This document shows, piece by piece, positions 17,777-28,018 of a stretch of DNA of 57,757 nt. Under the pieces are notes generated by a model. It had not been told where the DNA came from. It ran no database searches and saw nothing but the letters and a program-made list of their open reading frames with translations. The position numbers were made by a program, and so were the translations under genes. The stretch is from contig NZ_SOMG01000019.1 of assembly GCF_004402045.1 (NCBI RefSeq), positions 1-57,757 of the forward strand. The letters run 5' to 3'. The stretch's first letter is position 1; each line of letters starts with the position of its first letter. This stretch comes from Lelliottia nimipressuralis. GTDB lineage: Bacteria > Pseudomonadota > Gammaproteobacteria > Enterobacterales > Enterobacteriaceae.

Positions 17777-17848
17777 TGCCGGGCGGCACTGCGTTTGCCC
17801 GGCCTACAACAGCGATCGTAGGCCCGGTAAGCGCTAGCGCCACCGGGC
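17777..17848. repeat. Pair of inverted REP-like palindromes (BIME)
   Basis: Two REP-like units in opposite orientation, 17777-17809 (GCCGGGCGGCACTGCG...GCCCGGCCTAC) and 17818-17848 (GTAGGCCCGGTAAGCGC...). Both follow the enterobacterial REP/PU consensus. They lie between the convergent genes pgm and potE. Confidence 0.8.
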
Positions 17849-17856
17849 TTTTTTTT
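17818..17856 (+). terminator. REP-derived terminator of seqA-pgm
   Basis: The second REP unit folds GCCCGGTAAGCGC against GCGCCACCGGGC and is followed by eight T. The T run reaches the potE stop codon on the other strand. Confidence 0.75.
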
Positions 17857-19168
17857 AACTATGCTTATTCTTCAATTCAAATCTCGGTGACACCAGACCG
17901 TACAGCGTCCAGCCCATAAAGGTCACCATCGCGCCATACAGCATCGCTTCCTGGCCGGATGAGTAAAGCGCGTAGAAGCTGTAAATCGCCCCTATCAGCG
18001 CCACGATATTCGCCGCACGCGCTTTGCCTGGATCCACCTTGGCCACCTTCTGAATAATCACCAGCGCTGCCATCGACAGAATATACGGAATGATATTCGT
18101 CACTACCGCCAGGTTGACCAGCACATTGAACTGGCTGTTCAGCGACGGGCTAATGGTCATCAGCGACAATCCACTCTGGAAGATGACAATCGCCAGCATG
18201 CCCTGTACTGGCGCATCGGCTTTGGTCACGCGGGAGAAGATTTTCGGGAAGTAACCTTCGTCAGCCGAAGATTTAAACACCTGCGCGATGGTGAACTGCC
18301 AGCCGAGGAGCGAACCGCAGCAGGACATGACCATCAGCCCCATGATTACTTTCCCGACTTCCGGGGTGAACATCTGGGCGAAGGCCAGCCCGAACGGTGC
18401 CGTGGAGTTAGCCAGATCCATGTTCGGTACGATACCGGCAATAACGTTAGTCGAGACGATATAGATCACCGCCGCCCCCAGCGTTCCGCCAAGAACGGCA
18501 ATCGGGACGTTCTTTTCCGGGTTCTCTACCACTTCCGCATTCGCGCAGGCCGATTCCAGACCGAGGAAGGCCCACAGCGTCATGGCGATGGATGACCCGA
18601 CAGCGGTAAAGAACGGCACATGGTGCGGGTTCCAGGAGTTCGCGTACAGGGTCGGGCTGAACCAGAACCAGCCGATGATGCACAGGCCGACAACCGGGAT
18701 AATCACGCCCCAGACGGTGATGCTGCTGAGCTGTCCGGTGATGCGTGCGCCGCCAAAGTTGGCCACGGTGCAGAGCCACAGCACGCCGATGGTTGCCAGT
18801 CCAATTTGTACCGGGCTGAGCGTTGCGCCAAACAGCTCTGTACCGTAACCCACGGCGGAGATGGCAATCGCTACGTTAGCGATCAGCAGCGACACGCCGT
18901 AAGTATAGTTGGCCATAAAGTTGCCGGATTTGCCAAAGGCATATTCGGCATAGCCACCCATCCCGCCTGACTTACGGCTGAACATCCCGCACTTGGCAAA
19001 TGCCCATGCCAGCGCCATTGAACCTACAGCGGTCACCATCCAGGAGATAATCGAAATGGTTCCTACTTCTGCAAGCTTGGTGGGCAGCATAATGATCCCG
19101 GAACCCATCATATTCACCATGGTGAGGATGGTCAGCTGCACCACGCCCATCTTATTGGACTTACTCAT
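17855..19168 (-). CDS. potE: Putrescine-ornithine antiporter PotE
   Basis: An inner-membrane APC-family transporter with about 12 membrane segments that exports putrescine in exchange for ornithine. It has 437 residues against 439 in E. coli. The APC substrate motif GSGIIMLP occurs near residue 23, and the functionally important Glu of FLGLESA is near residue 207. Its ATG overlaps the speF stop by 4 bp (ATGA), so it is translationally coupled to ornithine decarboxylase. Together they form an acid-resistance and polyamine module. Confidence 0.96.
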   Translation of the reverse strand: MSKSNKMGVVQLTILTMVNMMGSGIIMLPTKLAEVGTISIISWMVTAVGSMALAWAFAKCGMFSRKSGGMGGYAEYAFGKSGNFMANYTYGVSLLIANVAIAISAVGYGTELFGATLSPVQIGLATIGVLWLCTVANFGGARITGQLSSITVWGVIIPVVGLCIIGWFWFSPTLYANSWNPHHVPFFTAVGSSIAMTLWAFLGLESACANAEVVENPEKNVPIAVLGGTLGAAVIYIVSTNVIAGIVPNMDLANSTAPFGLAFAQMFTPEVGKVIMGLMVMSCCGSLLGWQFTIAQVFKSSADEGYFPKIFSRVTKADAPVQGMLAIVIFQSGLSLMTISPSLNSQFNVLVNLAVVTNIIPYILSMAALVIIQKVAKVDPGKARAANIVALIGAIYSFYALYSSGQEAMLYGAMVTFMGWTLYGLVSPRFELKNKHS

Positions 19169-21363
19169 AATTTCTCTCCTTTCAGCAGCGCGGGCTGAGC
19201 GGCGGGTTGTTTGATGACATTGCAGCGAACCTGTTTGCGACCCTCACACTCTTCGACGTACACACCCTGCAGCTCCGGCGCAAAGCCCGGTAACAGGTTG
19301 ATGCCTTCTTCCAGCGCGGCAAAGTAGCGCAGTACGGAACCGCCCCAGACTTCCCCCGGGACAACACACAACACCCCTGGCGGATAAGGAAGGGCGCCTT
19401 CGGCGGCGATACGGCCTTCCGCGTCGCGCAGGGACACGAGTTCAACCTCACCGCGCAGATAGGCGTAGTTCGCGTCCTGCGGGTTCATCATCACGCGTGG
19501 GAAGTGAGACTTGCGGAACATCTCTTTCTGTAACTGTTTCACGTTGTGGCGGGCGTACAGGTCATGCATTTCCTGGCAGATCTGGCGCAGGGTGTAATCC
19601 GCGTAACGCTCCGGATGTTGTTTGTAGAGAGAAGGCAGGACGTCTTTCAGCGGAACATCGCTCTCGAGCAGTTTTTCAAAGCGTACCAGCTGCGCCACCA
19701 GCTGCTGCAGTTTGCCCATATCTTCGGCAGGCGTGAGCAGGAACAGGATCGAGTTGAGATCGCATTTCTCCGGCACAATGCCATTTTCACGCAGGAAGTT
19801 GGCAAGGATGGTGGCGGGGACGCCGAAATCCTCATACTCGCCGGTGCGGGCGTTAATGCCCGGTGTGGTCAGCAGCAGTTTGCAAGGGTCGATAAAGTAT
19901 TGATGCTCAGCATAACCCTCAAAAGCGTGCCAGTTTTCACCCGGGACGAAGTGGAAGAAGCGCAGGTCGGTCGCTATTTCTGCCGTCTCCCAGCTTTCCC
20001 ACGGACGGCCATCCACCGTATCCGGCACGAAGGGGCGCAAATACTGGCAGCTCTGCAGGATAAGCTTGCGCGCTTCGATACCGTTCACCACGCAGTCCAT
20101 CCACATGTTGCGTCCACTCTGACCTTCATGCATCCGGGCGTTGATATCCAGCGCGGCAAACAGCGGATAGAACGGGCTGGTGGAGGCGTGCATCATAAAG
20201 GCATTATTCAGCCGCTTGTGTGGGACATAGCGCTGTTGGCCTTTGATGTGGCTGTCTTTCTTGTGGATTTGCGAGGTCTGCGAGAAGCCCGCCTGCTGTT
20301 TATGCACGGACTGGGTGACCAGGATCCCCGGATCGTTTTCGTTCAGCTCCAGCAGCAGCGGAGAGCAGTCGGCCATCATCGGAATAAACTGCTCGTAACC
20401 TACCCAGGCCGAGTCAAACAGGATGTAGTCGCACAAGGGTCCAATCTTATCTACCACCTGACGGGCGTTATAGATGGTGCCATCGTAGGTCCCCAGCTGG
20501 ATCACCGCCAGACGGAACGGGCGCGCATCGCGTGCACGGCCAGGTGCGACCTCTGTCACCAGCTCGCGCAGATAACGTTCTTCAAAGCAGTGCGCGTCAA
20601 TGCCGCCAATAAAGCCATACGGGTTGCGCGCGGTTTCCAGATAGACCGGCGTAGCCCCTGCCTGGAGAAGAGCACCGTGATGGTTAGATTTGTGGTTGTT
20701 ACGATCGAACAGGACCAGGTCGCCCGGCGTGAGCAGGGCGTTAAGCACCACTTTGTTGGATGACGAGGTGCCGTTCAGCACGAAGTAGGTCTTATCGGCG
20801 TTAAAGACTTTTGCCGCGTGTTGCTGCGCAATGCACGGCGCGCCTTCGTGGATCAGCAGATCGCCCATCGCCACGTCGGCGTTACACAGGTCGGAGCGGA
20901 AAAGCGTCTCACCAAAGAAATCGACAAACTGGTTACCGGCAGGATGACGGCGGAAGAACTGCCCACCCTGATGCCCCGGGCAGTCGAACGCGCTGTTGCC
21001 CTGCTTCACATAGTCGACCAGGGCGCGGAAAAACGGCGGACGCAGCTGGGTTTCATACTTCTGGGCTGCCGCTTCCAGCTGACGTCCATAAAAGTCGTTG
21101 CTGGTGTCTGAATACTCAAATACGCCGTGAATGCGTGATAAATAGTCTGCCGGAATGATCTCTTCTTTGTGCGTCGCAACAAAAACAGGAATACCAAAGC
21201 CGGTGGCTTCTATTTCTTCCAGGATGCCGCCGGTAATATCGCTGACCGCCAGAACAATGGCGGCAATATCAATATAATCCGAGGCCCGGACATCCACCAG
21301 TTCACGCTGGGTGGTAAAGCAATCCGGACATGCACGGCTGGCTGCGATTTTTAAACTTTTCAT
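19165..21363 (-). CDS. speF: Inducible (degradative) ornithine decarboxylase
   Basis: PLP enzyme that makes putrescine from ornithine and consumes a proton. It has 732 residues, the SpeF length. An N-terminal response-regulator-like wing (about 1-105) is followed by the fold-I core, with the PLP Schiff-base Lys355 in SVHKQQAGFSQ and the substrate-binding C-terminal domain. Expression is probably controlled by the leader peptide at 21618-21722 and by the 255-nt leader after it. Confidence 0.97.
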   Translation of the reverse strand: MKSLKIAASRACPDCFTTQRELVDVRASDYIDIAAIVLAVSDITGGILEEIEATGFGIPVFVATHKEEIIPADYLSRIHGVFEYSDTSNDFYGRQLEAAAQKYETQLRPPFFRALVDYVKQGNSAFDCPGHQGGQFFRRHPAGNQFVDFFGETLFRSDLCNADVAMGDLLIHEGAPCIAQQHAAKVFNADKTYFVLNGTSSSNKVVLNALLTPGDLVLFDRNNHKSNHHGALLQAGATPVYLETARNPYGFIGGIDAHCFEERYLRELVTEVAPGRARDARPFRLAVIQLGTYDGTIYNARQVVDKIGPLCDYILFDSAWVGYEQFIPMMADCSPLLLELNENDPGILVTQSVHKQQAGFSQTSQIHKKDSHIKGQQRYVPHKRLNNAFMMHASTSPFYPLFAALDINARMHEGQSGRNMWMDCVVNGIEARKLILQSCQYLRPFVPDTVDGRPWESWETAEIATDLRFFHFVPGENWHAFEGYAEHQYFIDPCKLLLTTPGINARTGEYEDFGVPATILANFLRENGIVPEKCDLNSILFLLTPAEDMGKLQQLVAQLVRFEKLLESDVPLKDVLPSLYKQHPERYADYTLRQICQEMHDLYARHNVKQLQKEMFRKSHFPRVMMNPQDANYAYLRGEVELVSLRDAEGRIAAEGALPYPPGVLCVVPGEVWGGSVLRYFAALEEGINLLPGFAPELQGVYVEECEGRKQVRCNVIKQPAAQPALLKGEKL

Positions 21364-21397
21364 CTTTCTCTCTTTATTTTAGGTAATATGCGTCCCT

Positions 21398-21421
21398 CGA
21401 TTTCTTGCAAGAAAGAAATCG
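21398..21421 (-). promoter_or_regulatory. Hairpin in the speF leader
   Basis: On the minus strand CGATTTCTT and AAGAAATCG form a perfect 9-bp stem around TCTTGC, 34 nt before the speF start. It is close enough to affect mRNA stability or entry of ribosomes. The rest of 21422-21617 is AT-rich leader with a second small dyad, CTGATT/AATCAG, near 21455-21470. Confidence 0.55.
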
Positions 21422-21617
21422 ATAATTTTCCGGAAAAAAAGCAAAGGGTGGCCGCTGATTAAAATCAGTAAATTGCTTTTTTGATGATTGAAATTCAGTC
21501 CGCCCGGTGCGGATGTGTCTGAATCAAGATGAATGAGCGCACGAGTTCACAGGCAATAGCCTGTAAAATAAGGTGTTTCAGGATGACCTGTAAGCGAGTG
21601 CGCCAGAAGTCGAGGGA

Positions 21618-21722
21618 CTACCGGGCATTAAAGAGATGAAAGTCGAAGCAGTTTCGGTGGGCAAACATCATGATATGTGTTGTCCGCCTTATATGGGGCA
21701 TTAAACGATTGTTGTTTTCCAT
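21618..21722 (-). CDS. speFL: SpeFL ornithine-sensing arrest peptide
   Basis: A 34-codon leader peptide upstream of speF. It begins MENNNRLMPHIRR, continues TTHIMMFAHRN and ends CFDFHLFNAR before TAG. This matches the E. coli/Salmonella SpeFL (ending SFDFHFFNAR, as recalled) at most positions, including the HIRRTTHIM core and the final NAR. An AAGGA lies 9-10 nt upstream. In E. coli the ribosome stalls on SpeFL when ornithine is present; this blocks Rho-dependent termination in the leader and turns on speF-potE. The sequence is seen; the mechanism is from the known system. Confidence 0.93.
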   Translation of the reverse strand: MENNNRLMPHIRRTTHIMMFAHRNCFDFHLFNAR

Positions 21723-21911
21723 GTTTCATTTTCCTTTCAGTAATTGAAAGCATGGTCATTTTATCCAGGAAAAGGTGATTAACCGTGAAGCAGATCACCG
21801 TTAACCGATCAAATCAGAAATAAATATTCGTTTTTGATGAATATCGCAGATCAAAATTCTGATTTGTTGGTGGTTGGTTAACGGGTTGTTTTGTTAATGT
21901 TTTAAATGAGC

Positions 21912-21946
21912 AAAAATAACCCGAAGAAATAACGTCTGGGTTATTT
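21912..21946 (-). terminator. Terminator after kdpE
   Basis: On the minus strand AAATAACCC and GGGTTATTT form a 9-bp stem with a 15-nt loop, running into TTTTTG. It lies 55 bp past the kdpE stop codon. Between it and speFL (21723-21911) is an AT-rich stretch that should hold the speFL promoter, which I could not place. Confidence 0.65.
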
Positions 21947-22001
21947 GTGAAATATTATCTGAGTGATTTTGTTTTTATTTAAAAATAAAATGAATAGTTA
22001 T

Positions 22002-22679
22002 TCAAAGCATGAACCGATAACCGATACCGGTTTCAGTTAATAAATGGCGAGGGCGAGCGGGATCAACTTCGAGTTTCTGACGAAGATGTCCCATATATAT
22101 GCGCAAATAGTGACTATGCTCCACAGCGTTAGGCCCCCACACCTGATTTAACAGCTGGCGTTGGGTGAGTACCTTACCGTGGTTGTTGAGCAGCACGGCG
22201 AGCAGCCGAAACTCAATGGGCGTGAGATGGATCTCCTCTTCACCGCGCACAATGCGCCGCGCGGCAAGGTCAACCTGGATATCACTAAACGTGTAGGTTG
22301 GGTCGGCTGGCGTGGTTGCGCTGTGGCGACGCAGCGCCACGCGAAGGCGAGCCTGCAACTCGCCGATACCAAAAGGTTTAATCAGGTAGTCATCCGCCCC
22401 GGCATCCAGCGCGGCGATTTTATCCGTCTCTTCAGTGCGGGCGGAGAGCACCAGAATCGGCATCTGGCTCCACTGACGGACCTCACGAATAAAATCGATG
22501 CCGTCGCCATCCGGCAGCCCAAGATCGAGGATCACCAGGTCCGGCTTGCGGGTGGCGGCTTCAATTAAACCCCGTTGAAGCGTACCCGCGTCATGAACGC
22601 GCAGACCATCTCCTTCCAGCGCTGCGCGCAGAAACCGGCTAATGGCGATCTCATCTTCGACAATCAGAACGTTGATCAC
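22002..22679 (-). CDS. kdpE: Response regulator KdpE
   Basis: OmpR-family regulator that activates kdpFABC under K+ limitation. It has 225 residues, as in E. coli. The receiver domain (1-120) has the phospho-acceptor Asp52 in LVILDLGLPDGDG and Lys in YLIKPF. The C-terminal winged helix (about 130-225) includes LTPIEFRLLAVL and the recognition-helix region HSHYLRIYMGHLR. It overlaps kdpD by 4 bp. Its probable target is the T-rich site at 29866-29890. Confidence 0.97.
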   Translation of the reverse strand: MINVLIVEDEIAISRFLRAALEGDGLRVHDAGTLQRGLIEAATRKPDLVILDLGLPDGDGIDFIREVRQWSQMPILVLSARTEETDKIAALDAGADDYLIKPFGIGELQARLRVALRRHSATTPADPTYTFSDIQVDLAARRIVRGEEEIHLTPIEFRLLAVLLNNHGKVLTQRQLLNQVWGPNAVEHSHYLRIYMGHLRQKLEVDPARPRHLLTETGIGYRFML

Positions 22680-25363
22680 AAATCCTCTGGTAATTCATTA
22701 AGTTCTGGCGGGGTTTCCAGAGGAAGTGTAACACAAAAACGCGCGCCGCCTTCCGGACGATTCTCCGCAGAAATGGACCCGCCGTGGACGTCAATGATCG
22801 CCTGGCAAATCGCCAGCCCCAGCCCGACGCCCGGAATGGCCGACTCCTTATTGCCGCGCGCGAATTTTTCAAAGATAGCCAGCTCCTGCCCGGAAGGAAT
22901 GCCCGGACCGGTATCCCAGACGTTAAGATGAAGCGCTCCATCTTCCACCGTTGCATCCACGCCAATCCGCGCGCTGGCGCCCGCATATTTACCGGCATTT
23001 TCCAGCAGGTTAATCAGCACCCGTTCAAACAGCGGGCCATCAACATGAATCAGGGTCAGGGGCTCGGGCATGTTCAGCGCGATATGTCGCCCACCCAGAC
23101 CGGGTTCGAGCATTTTCAGGGCGCTGCCCACCACCTCTTCAAGCGTGAGCCACTCTTTTTTGAGGTTAAAGCCGCCTGACTGAATACGCGCCATATCAAG
23201 CAGGTTATTCACCAGACGCGTGGTATTCAGCACGTGCTGGCGGATCTCGCTGGCCTGAAGGGCGTGCTTAGAGCCTTCTGCCGCCAGGTCCAGCGTCAGG
23301 ATTTCAGACTGACCAAACAGGACGGTGAGAGGGGTCCGAAGGTCGTGAGACAGCGCTGCCAGCAGCGAGTTACGTATGCTTTCACGCTCGCTTGCCAGCC
23401 GGGCCTGCTCTTCGCTGGTGGTGAGCGCCAGCCGCTCCAGCGCGCTGGCAACCAGCAGGGTGAAAGTCTCGAGCAGCCGCTGCTGTTCGGGGATCATCAG
23501 CTGGCGCAGATTGGAGGGCTCAACGATGACCAGTCCCTGATTTTTATCGGCACTGCGCAGCGGCAGAATTTGATAAGGTACGCCGGGCAGGGTGTCGGTC
23601 CCTGCGCCAGCCGGTAAGCCCTTGTCAAAGCTCCAGCGCGCGATGGCTTCGTCCCAGGGCGTCATGCCTGAGGCCGACGTCAGCGGGCGCAGCTTGCCGT
23701 GTTCGTCCGGGAGTAAAATCAGGTTGCTGGCATGAAACGTCGAGCGGATGAACTGCTCGCTGGTCTGCACAATATCCAGCGGGGTACGGCCAACCGCCAG
23801 CGATTTCGACATCTCATAGAGATGGCGCGTGCGCTGTTCGCGGTAGCGGGCGATACGTGCCTGATAGCGCACACCCGCGGTCAGATTCCCGATCACCAGC
23901 CCGACGGTAAGCATCACGGCGAAGGTGAGAATGTACTGTACGTCCGAAACGGCGAGCGTCCCGCGGGGGGCAATAAAGAACAGATCGAAGCTGATGACGT
24001 TGACAACCGTCGCCAGTACTGACGGCCAGCGCCCGTAAAAGAGCGCCACCACCACCACGCCAAGGAGGTAAATCATCACCAGGTTGGCGGCATCAAACGC
24101 AATCAGCCACTGGCTGGCAATCACGGTAATCAGGGCGCAGAGCACGACGGCGACAAGACAGCCGCGGAGCTGAATGCGCCATTTATCGCTGAAGGTGCGG
24201 CTGTCCGGCGCGCGAGTCGGTAAGGGGGTGGGTTTATCATCCAGCGCCACGATCACCAGGTCCAGATCCGGTGCGCGGCGGGCCAGTTTGTCGGCAAAGG
24301 ATTCGCGGCTAAACCAGCGGCGATGCTGGCGACGGCCAATCACGATTTTCCCCAGGTTATGCTCGCGCGCGTAGCGCAGAATAGCTTTATCTTCCTGAGG
24401 ATCGGAAAGGGTGGCGGTTTCCGCGCCCAGCTCCTGCGCCAGGCGCAGCGAACTCAGAATAGCGCGCCGCTGGTTTTCAGGCAGCGCGTGGAGATGGGGC
24501 GTTTCGACATACACCGCATGCCAGACGCTGCCAAATTTGGCAGCCAGACGAGCGGCGGTGCGGACAAGCTTTTCATTGCCGCTGCTGTGACCCACGCAGA
24601 GCAGGATGGCATCCCGCGTGTGCCAGACGCGTTCCTGGCCCTGCAGGTCACGCCAGGCGCGCATCTGATCGTCCACCCGGTCGGCGGTTCGGCGCAGGGC
24701 CAGTTCGCGCAGAGCAATCAGGTTACCTTTACGGAAGAAATGTTCGATGGCACGCTCGGCCTGGCCGGCGATATAGACTTTGCCTTCATGCAGGCGCTGG
24801 CGCAAATCATCGGGGGGGAGGTCGACCAGCACCACCTCGTCGGCGGAATCGAAGAAGGGATCGGGCACCGTCTCACGTACCTGGATACCGGTCACGCCGC
24901 TGACTACGTCGTTCAGACTTTCGAGATGCTGAACATTGACCGTCGTGAAAACATCGATGCCGGCTTCAAGTAACTCTTCAACGTCCTGCCAGCGTTTTGG
25001 ATGGCGTGAGCCTGGCGCATTGCTATGCGCCAGTTCGTCCATCAGGATCAGGGCGGGGCGTCGGGCGAGGGCGGCATCGAGATCGAATTCGGTGACTAAC
25101 CGACCACGATGGCTGATGCGTCGGGGCGGCTGGGTGGCCAGCCCCTTCAGCAGTGATGCCGTCTCTTTACGTCCGTGGGTTTCTACCACGCCGATCAGTA
25201 TATCGAGCCCCTGCGCCCGAAGCCGCTGGGCTTCTGTCAGCATGGCGAAGGTTTTCCCGACGCCTGCGCAGGCGCCAAAGAAAATTTTCAGTTTGCCGCG
25301 ATGGGCTTCAGCCGTTTGTTCAAGCAGCCTGTCCGGATCCGGGCGCATGGGCTCGTCGGTCAT
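22676..25363 (-). CDS. kdpD: Sensor histidine kinase KdpD
   Basis: Inner-membrane sensor of low K+ and high osmolarity, controlling KdpE. It has 895 residues against 894 in E. coli. The cytoplasmic N-terminal KdpD domain has a Walker A motif GACAGVGKT (residues 30-38), followed by a universal-stress-protein-like domain (about 250-370). Four membrane segments lie about 400-500, then a GAF-like domain, phospho-acceptor His673 in LSHDLRTPL, and the HATPase motifs DTGPGI and GVGLGLAI. It starts 1 bp after the kdpC stop codon. Confidence 0.97.
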   Translation of the reverse strand: MTDEPMRPDPDRLLEQTAEAHRGKLKIFFGACAGVGKTFAMLTEAQRLRAQGLDILIGVVETHGRKETASLLKGLATQPPRRISHRGRLVTEFDLDAALARRPALILMDELAHSNAPGSRHPKRWQDVEELLEAGIDVFTTVNVQHLESLNDVVSGVTGIQVRETVPDPFFDSADEVVLVDLPPDDLRQRLHEGKVYIAGQAERAIEHFFRKGNLIALRELALRRTADRVDDQMRAWRDLQGQERVWHTRDAILLCVGHSSGNEKLVRTAARLAAKFGSVWHAVYVETPHLHALPENQRRAILSSLRLAQELGAETATLSDPQEDKAILRYAREHNLGKIVIGRRQHRRWFSRESFADKLARRAPDLDLVIVALDDKPTPLPTRAPDSRTFSDKWRIQLRGCLVAVVLCALITVIASQWLIAFDAANLVMIYLLGVVVVALFYGRWPSVLATVVNVISFDLFFIAPRGTLAVSDVQYILTFAVMLTVGLVIGNLTAGVRYQARIARYREQRTRHLYEMSKSLAVGRTPLDIVQTSEQFIRSTFHASNLILLPDEHGKLRPLTSASGMTPWDEAIARWSFDKGLPAGAGTDTLPGVPYQILPLRSADKNQGLVIVEPSNLRQLMIPEQQRLLETFTLLVASALERLALTTSEEQARLASERESIRNSLLAALSHDLRTPLTVLFGQSEILTLDLAAEGSKHALQASEIRQHVLNTTRLVNNLLDMARIQSGGFNLKKEWLTLEEVVGSALKMLEPGLGGRHIALNMPEPLTLIHVDGPLFERVLINLLENAGKYAGASARIGVDATVEDGALHLNVWDTGPGIPSGQELAIFEKFARGNKESAIPGVGLGLAICQAIIDVHGGSISAENRPEGGARFCVTLPLETPPELNELPEDL

Positions 25364-25948
25364 TTAGTTTTTCCTTAGCGCGTCCAGCGCCAGATTCAGC
25401 TCAACAATATTCACCACGGGCATGCCGATGAAGCTGACCAGCGGCTTTTGCGTGTGCTCTGCAACCAGCTGGCTAACCTGTTCGACGGTCAGCTGACGGG
25501 CGGCGGCAACGCGCGGGATCTGCCATGCCGCTGCTGCCGGCGTCAGGCTGTAGTCCAGCCCGCTGGCCGAGGCGGTCACCAGCTCCACAGGAACGACTCG
25601 GCTGGCCTGCGGATTGGCGGCGCGCAGGGCTGCCACACGTTCGGCGACGGCTTTGTCCAGCTCAGGGTTGCTGCCCGCCAGGTTACTGCCGCCAGATGCC
25701 ATCGGATTATACGGGCTTTCGGCAGTGGCGGAAGGGCGTCCCTGGAAGTAACGGGCATCCGTAAAGTTCTGTCCAATCAGGCGCGAACCGCGGTTTTCAC
25801 CGTTTTGCATAATCAGCGAGCCGTTGGCCCGATCTTTAAACCACCACTGGCCCAGCGCGGTGGTCACCAGCGGGTAAAGCCCGCCAGTAATGAGAGACAG
25901 CAGAATAAACAGAAGTATAGCGGGGCGTAACATCGTCATTTGATTCAC
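25364..25948 (-). CDS. kdpC: K+-transporting ATPase subunit C
   Basis: A single-span inner-membrane subunit with a large periplasmic domain that supports the KdpFABC pump. It has 194 residues (190 in E. coli). The N-terminal membrane helix is about residues 9-30. The conserved [11 protein letters not shown] and [10 protein letters not shown] segments follow, and the C-terminus has [11 protein letters not shown]. It is packed 3 bp after kdpB and directly against kdpD. Confidence 0.95.
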   Translation of the reverse strand: MNQMTMLRPAILLFILLSLITGGLYPLVTTALGQWWFKDRANGSLIMQNGENRGSRLIGQNFTDARYFQGRPSATAESPYNPMASGGSNLAGSNPELDKAVAERVAALRAANPQASRVVPVELVTASASGLDYSLTPAAAAWQIPRVAAARQLTVEQVSQLVAEHTQKPLVSFIGMPVVNIVELNLALDALRKN

Positions 25949-25951
25949 CTT

Positions 25952-28000
25952 TTAAACCAGGCCGAACAGCGTCAACAGCAGGTCGATAACCTTGATACCG
26001 ATGAAGGGCACCACCAGCCCGCCCAGACCGTAAATCCACAGGTTGCGGCGCAGCATGGCGGCCGCGGTGAGCGGCTTATAGCTCACGCCTTTCAGCGCCA
26101 GCGGGATCAGGAAGACAATAATCAGGGCGTTAAAAATCACTGCACTGAGAATGGCCGAAGCCGGGGAGTGCAGGTGCATCACGTTCAGCGCGTTTAATTG
26201 CGGATAGGTCGCAGCAAACGCGGCCGGAATGATGGCGAAATACTTCGCCACATCGTTGGCGATACTGAACGTCGTTAGCGAACCGCGCGTCATCAGCATC
26301 TGCTTGCCAATGTGCACCACTTCAATCAGCTTGGTCGGGTTGGAGTCGAGGTCGACCATGTTGCCCGCCTCTTTTGCTGCCTGCGTACCGGAGTTCATCG
26401 CTACCGCCACGTCGGCCTGCGCCAGGGCAGGGGCATCGTTGGTACCGTCACCGGTCATCGCCACCAGACGGCCTTCCGCCTGATACTGACGAATCAATGC
26501 CAGCTTGGCTTCCGGCGTTGCTTCGGAAAGAAAATCATCCACGCCCGCTTCGGCGGCAATCGCCGCGGCGGTAAGACGGTTATCCCCGGTGATCATCACC
26601 GTTTTGATCCCCATTTTACGCAGCTGGGCAAAGCGCTCTTTGATGCCGCCTTTGACGATATCCTTCAGGGCGATGACCCCCAGCACACGTGAGCCTTCGG
26701 CCACCACCAGCGGCGTTGCCCCCTGACGGGCCACGCTCTCGACCAGGCTGTCCACTTCCGGTGGGAAGTGGCCGTTGTTAGCCTCAATATGGCGACGGAT
26801 CGCGTCAACAGAGCCTTTACGGATCATGCGATCCTGAATGTTAATTCCGCTCATGCGGGTTTGCGCCGTGAAGGGCACGAAAGTGGCATGCAGGCTCTGC
26901 ACGTCGCGCTGGCGCAGGTTAAAGCGCTGCTTGGCGAGAATCACAATACTACGGCCTTCCGGGGTTTCATCGGCAAGGGAGGAGAGTTGTGCCGCATCCG
27001 CCAGCGTTTTTTCATCCACGCCTGGGGCGGGTAAGAAATCTGACGCCTGGCGGTTACCGAGGGTAATGGTCCCGGTTTTATCCAGCAGTAAGACATCTAC
27101 GTCACCGGCAGCTTCAACCGCACGTCCGCTGGTGGCGATGACGTTTGCACCAAGCATACGGCTCATACCGGCCACGCCGATAGCAGACAGCAGGCCGCCA
27201 ATGGTGGTTGGGATCAGGCAGACCAGCAGAGCCACCAGAACCGTAATGGTGACCGCGGTGCCGCCATAGGCGGAGAACGGCCACAGCGTTGCGGTTGCCA
27301 GCAGGAAGACGATAGTCAAGGCCACCAGCAGGATGGTGAGGGCAATTTCGTTGGGTGTTTTCCGACGCTGCGCGCCTTCCACCATGGCGATCATCCTGTC
27401 CAGGAAGGTTTCACCTGGGTTAACGCTACACTGGATCACCAGCCAGTCGGAGAGAATGCGCGTCCCGCCCGTCACGGAGGCGAAATCGCCGCCGGATTCA
27501 CGGATAACCGGCGCGGATTCCCCGGTGATGGCGCTTTCGTCCACTGATGCGCCCCCTTCAATAACTTCCCCGTCGCATGGGATGATGTCGCCGGCTTCCA
27601 CCAGCACCACATCGCCTTTACGCAGTTCATCCGCCGGAACGTGGTCCATCTGCGCGCCGTATTTGGGTTCACGTAACTTGCGCGCGAAGGCGGTTTTTTT
27701 GACGCCTTTCAGGCTGTTGGCCTGGGCTTTACTCCGGCCTTCCGCCAGCGCTTCCGCAAAGTTGGCGAACAGCACGGTGAACCACAGCCACAGGCTGATA
27801 GCCCCGGTAAACATCGCATTTCCCGGCATGTGGCCTGTTCCCATGGCTATCGCCAGGGCGGTGGTCAGGACGCTTCCCGCCCAGACAATAAACATTACCG
27901 GATTGTGCCACTGCACGCGCGGGCTCAGTTTTTTCACCGCATCCATGAGCGCCTGGCGAACTAATGACGGTTCGAACAGGGCCAGTTGTTTACGACTCAT
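25952..28000 (-). CDS. kdpB: K+-transporting P-type ATPase subunit B
   Basis: The catalytic P-type ATPase subunit of KdpFABC. It has 682 residues, as in E. coli. The phosphorylated residue is Asp307 in [10 protein letters not shown]. The actuator motif TGES and the hinge motif [11 protein letters not shown] are present, and seven membrane segments are expected. It lies 18 bp after kdpA. Confidence 0.97.
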   Translation of the reverse strand: MSRKQLALFEPSLVRQALMDAVKKLSPRVQWHNPVMFIVWAGSVLTTALAIAMGTGHMPGNAMFTGAISLWLWFTVLFANFAEALAEGRSKAQANSLKGVKKTAFARKLREPKYGAQMDHVPADELRKGDVVLVEAGDIIPCDGEVIEGGASVDESAITGESAPVIRESGGDFASVTGGTRILSDWLVIQCSVNPGETFLDRMIAMVEGAQRRKTPNEIALTILLVALTIVFLLATATLWPFSAYGGTAVTITVLVALLVCLIPTTIGGLLSAIGVAGMSRMLGANVIATSGRAVEAAGDVDVLLLDKTGTITLGNRQASDFLPAPGVDEKTLADAAQLSSLADETPEGRSIVILAKQRFNLRQRDVQSLHATFVPFTAQTRMSGINIQDRMIRKGSVDAIRRHIEANNGHFPPEVDSLVESVARQGATPLVVAEGSRVLGVIALKDIVKGGIKERFAQLRKMGIKTVMITGDNRLTAAAIAAEAGVDDFLSEATPEAKLALIRQYQAEGRLVAMTGDGTNDAPALAQADVAVAMNSGTQAAKEAGNMVDLDSNPTKLIEVVHIGKQMLMTRGSLTTFSIANDVAKYFAIIPAAFAATYPQLNALNVMHLHSPASAILSAVIFNALIIVFLIPLALKGVSYKPLTAAAMLRRNLWIYGLGGLVVPFIGIKVIDLLLTLFGLV

Positions 28001-28018
28001 GACAATTTCTCCGCAAAA

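Noticed and set aside
19546..20763. 405-codon open frame antisense to speF
   Set aside because: Shadow of speF, a well-conserved enzyme gene on the other strand; no independent support.
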